From Lentimicrobiaceae bacterium (GTDB lineage: Bacteria > Bacteroidota > Bacteroidia > Bacteroidales > WCHB1-69), in contig WRNX01000068.1 in assembly GCA_009776395.1 (NCBI GenBank), positions 1-6,690 on the forward strand: a stretch of 6,690 bases of DNA, read 5' to 3'. The notes beneath the pieces are model-generated. The model saw nothing but the letters and a program-made list of their open reading frames with translations, was not told the DNA's origin and ran no database searches. How positions within the stretch are numbered: the stretch's first letter is position 1; each line of letters opens with the position of its first letter. Below are positions 6,592 through 6,690 of this stretch, piece after piece. Both the position numbers and the translations under genes were made by a program.

Positions 6592-6690
6592 TGACCCGTC
6601 CTAAAAAAAGTTTACATGTTAATACCTAAATCCTGATATAAATTTACAATCATTTTTTAATCCTAAAATGAGTTTACAAAAATAGTTTTT
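6592..6690. mobile_element. Outer end of an insertion sequence, probably IS21-like, cut by window edge
   Basis: Starting at TGACCCG (6592) come three direct copies of an 18-base unit: TCCTAAAAAAAGTTTACA (6599-6616), TCCTGATATAAATTTACA (6631-6648) and TCCTAAAATGAGTTTACA (6661-6678), spaced 32 and 30 bases. Iterated transposase-binding sites inside a terminus beginning TG are typical of IS21-family ends. No transposase gene is in the window, so the family call is inference; other IS groups are possible. Confidence 0.55.

Overview
The window looks like chromosomal accessory DNA of a member of the Bacteroidota. The evidence is a secreted protein ending in a type IX secretion (T9SS) sorting domain, WG-repeat and ORF6N proteins of the kinds common in that phylum, AT-rich DNA, weak or absent Shine-Dalgarno sequences, and several matches to the phylum-specific promoter pattern TTTG / TAnnTTTG. 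The genus cannot be told from the sequence.

Layout. Positions 1-112 hold the right part of a dispersed repeat cut by the window edge. A two-gene toxin-antitoxin operon follows on the minus strand: an 81-residue antitoxin candidate (835-590) overlapping a PIN-domain RNase toxin (600-190). Across a short divergent promoter region lies a 916-residue secreted protein on the plus strand (976-3726), made of a signal peptide, a parallel beta-helix, four Ig-like repeats of about 83 residues and a T9SS C-terminal domain. A 472-base gap (3727-4198) carries candidate terminators and a complete second copy of the dispersed repeat (3888-4023). Next is a 493-residue envelope protein (4199-5680) joining five WG repeats, a charged coiled coil and an apparent outer-membrane beta-barrel. 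After a 220-base gap ending in a well-formed Bacteroidota promoter comes an ORF6N-domain protein (5901-6476). The window closes with a 19-bp-arm inverted repeat (6513-6569) and what looks like the outer end of an insertion sequence with three iterated 18-bp repeats (6592 to the edge).

The genes do not form one pathway. They look like independent units, each with its own promoter or operon, set between repeats and mobile DNA. The most interesting signal is the pair of direct repeats bracketing the toxin-antitoxin and T9SS genes. Their nested arm structure (AACG - spacer - arm - variable centre - arm - spacer - CGTT) resembles an integron attC site or a MITE, so the 0.1-3.9 kb segment may be a mobile cassette. 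Neither the cassette idea nor the identity of the IS can be proven from this window alone.
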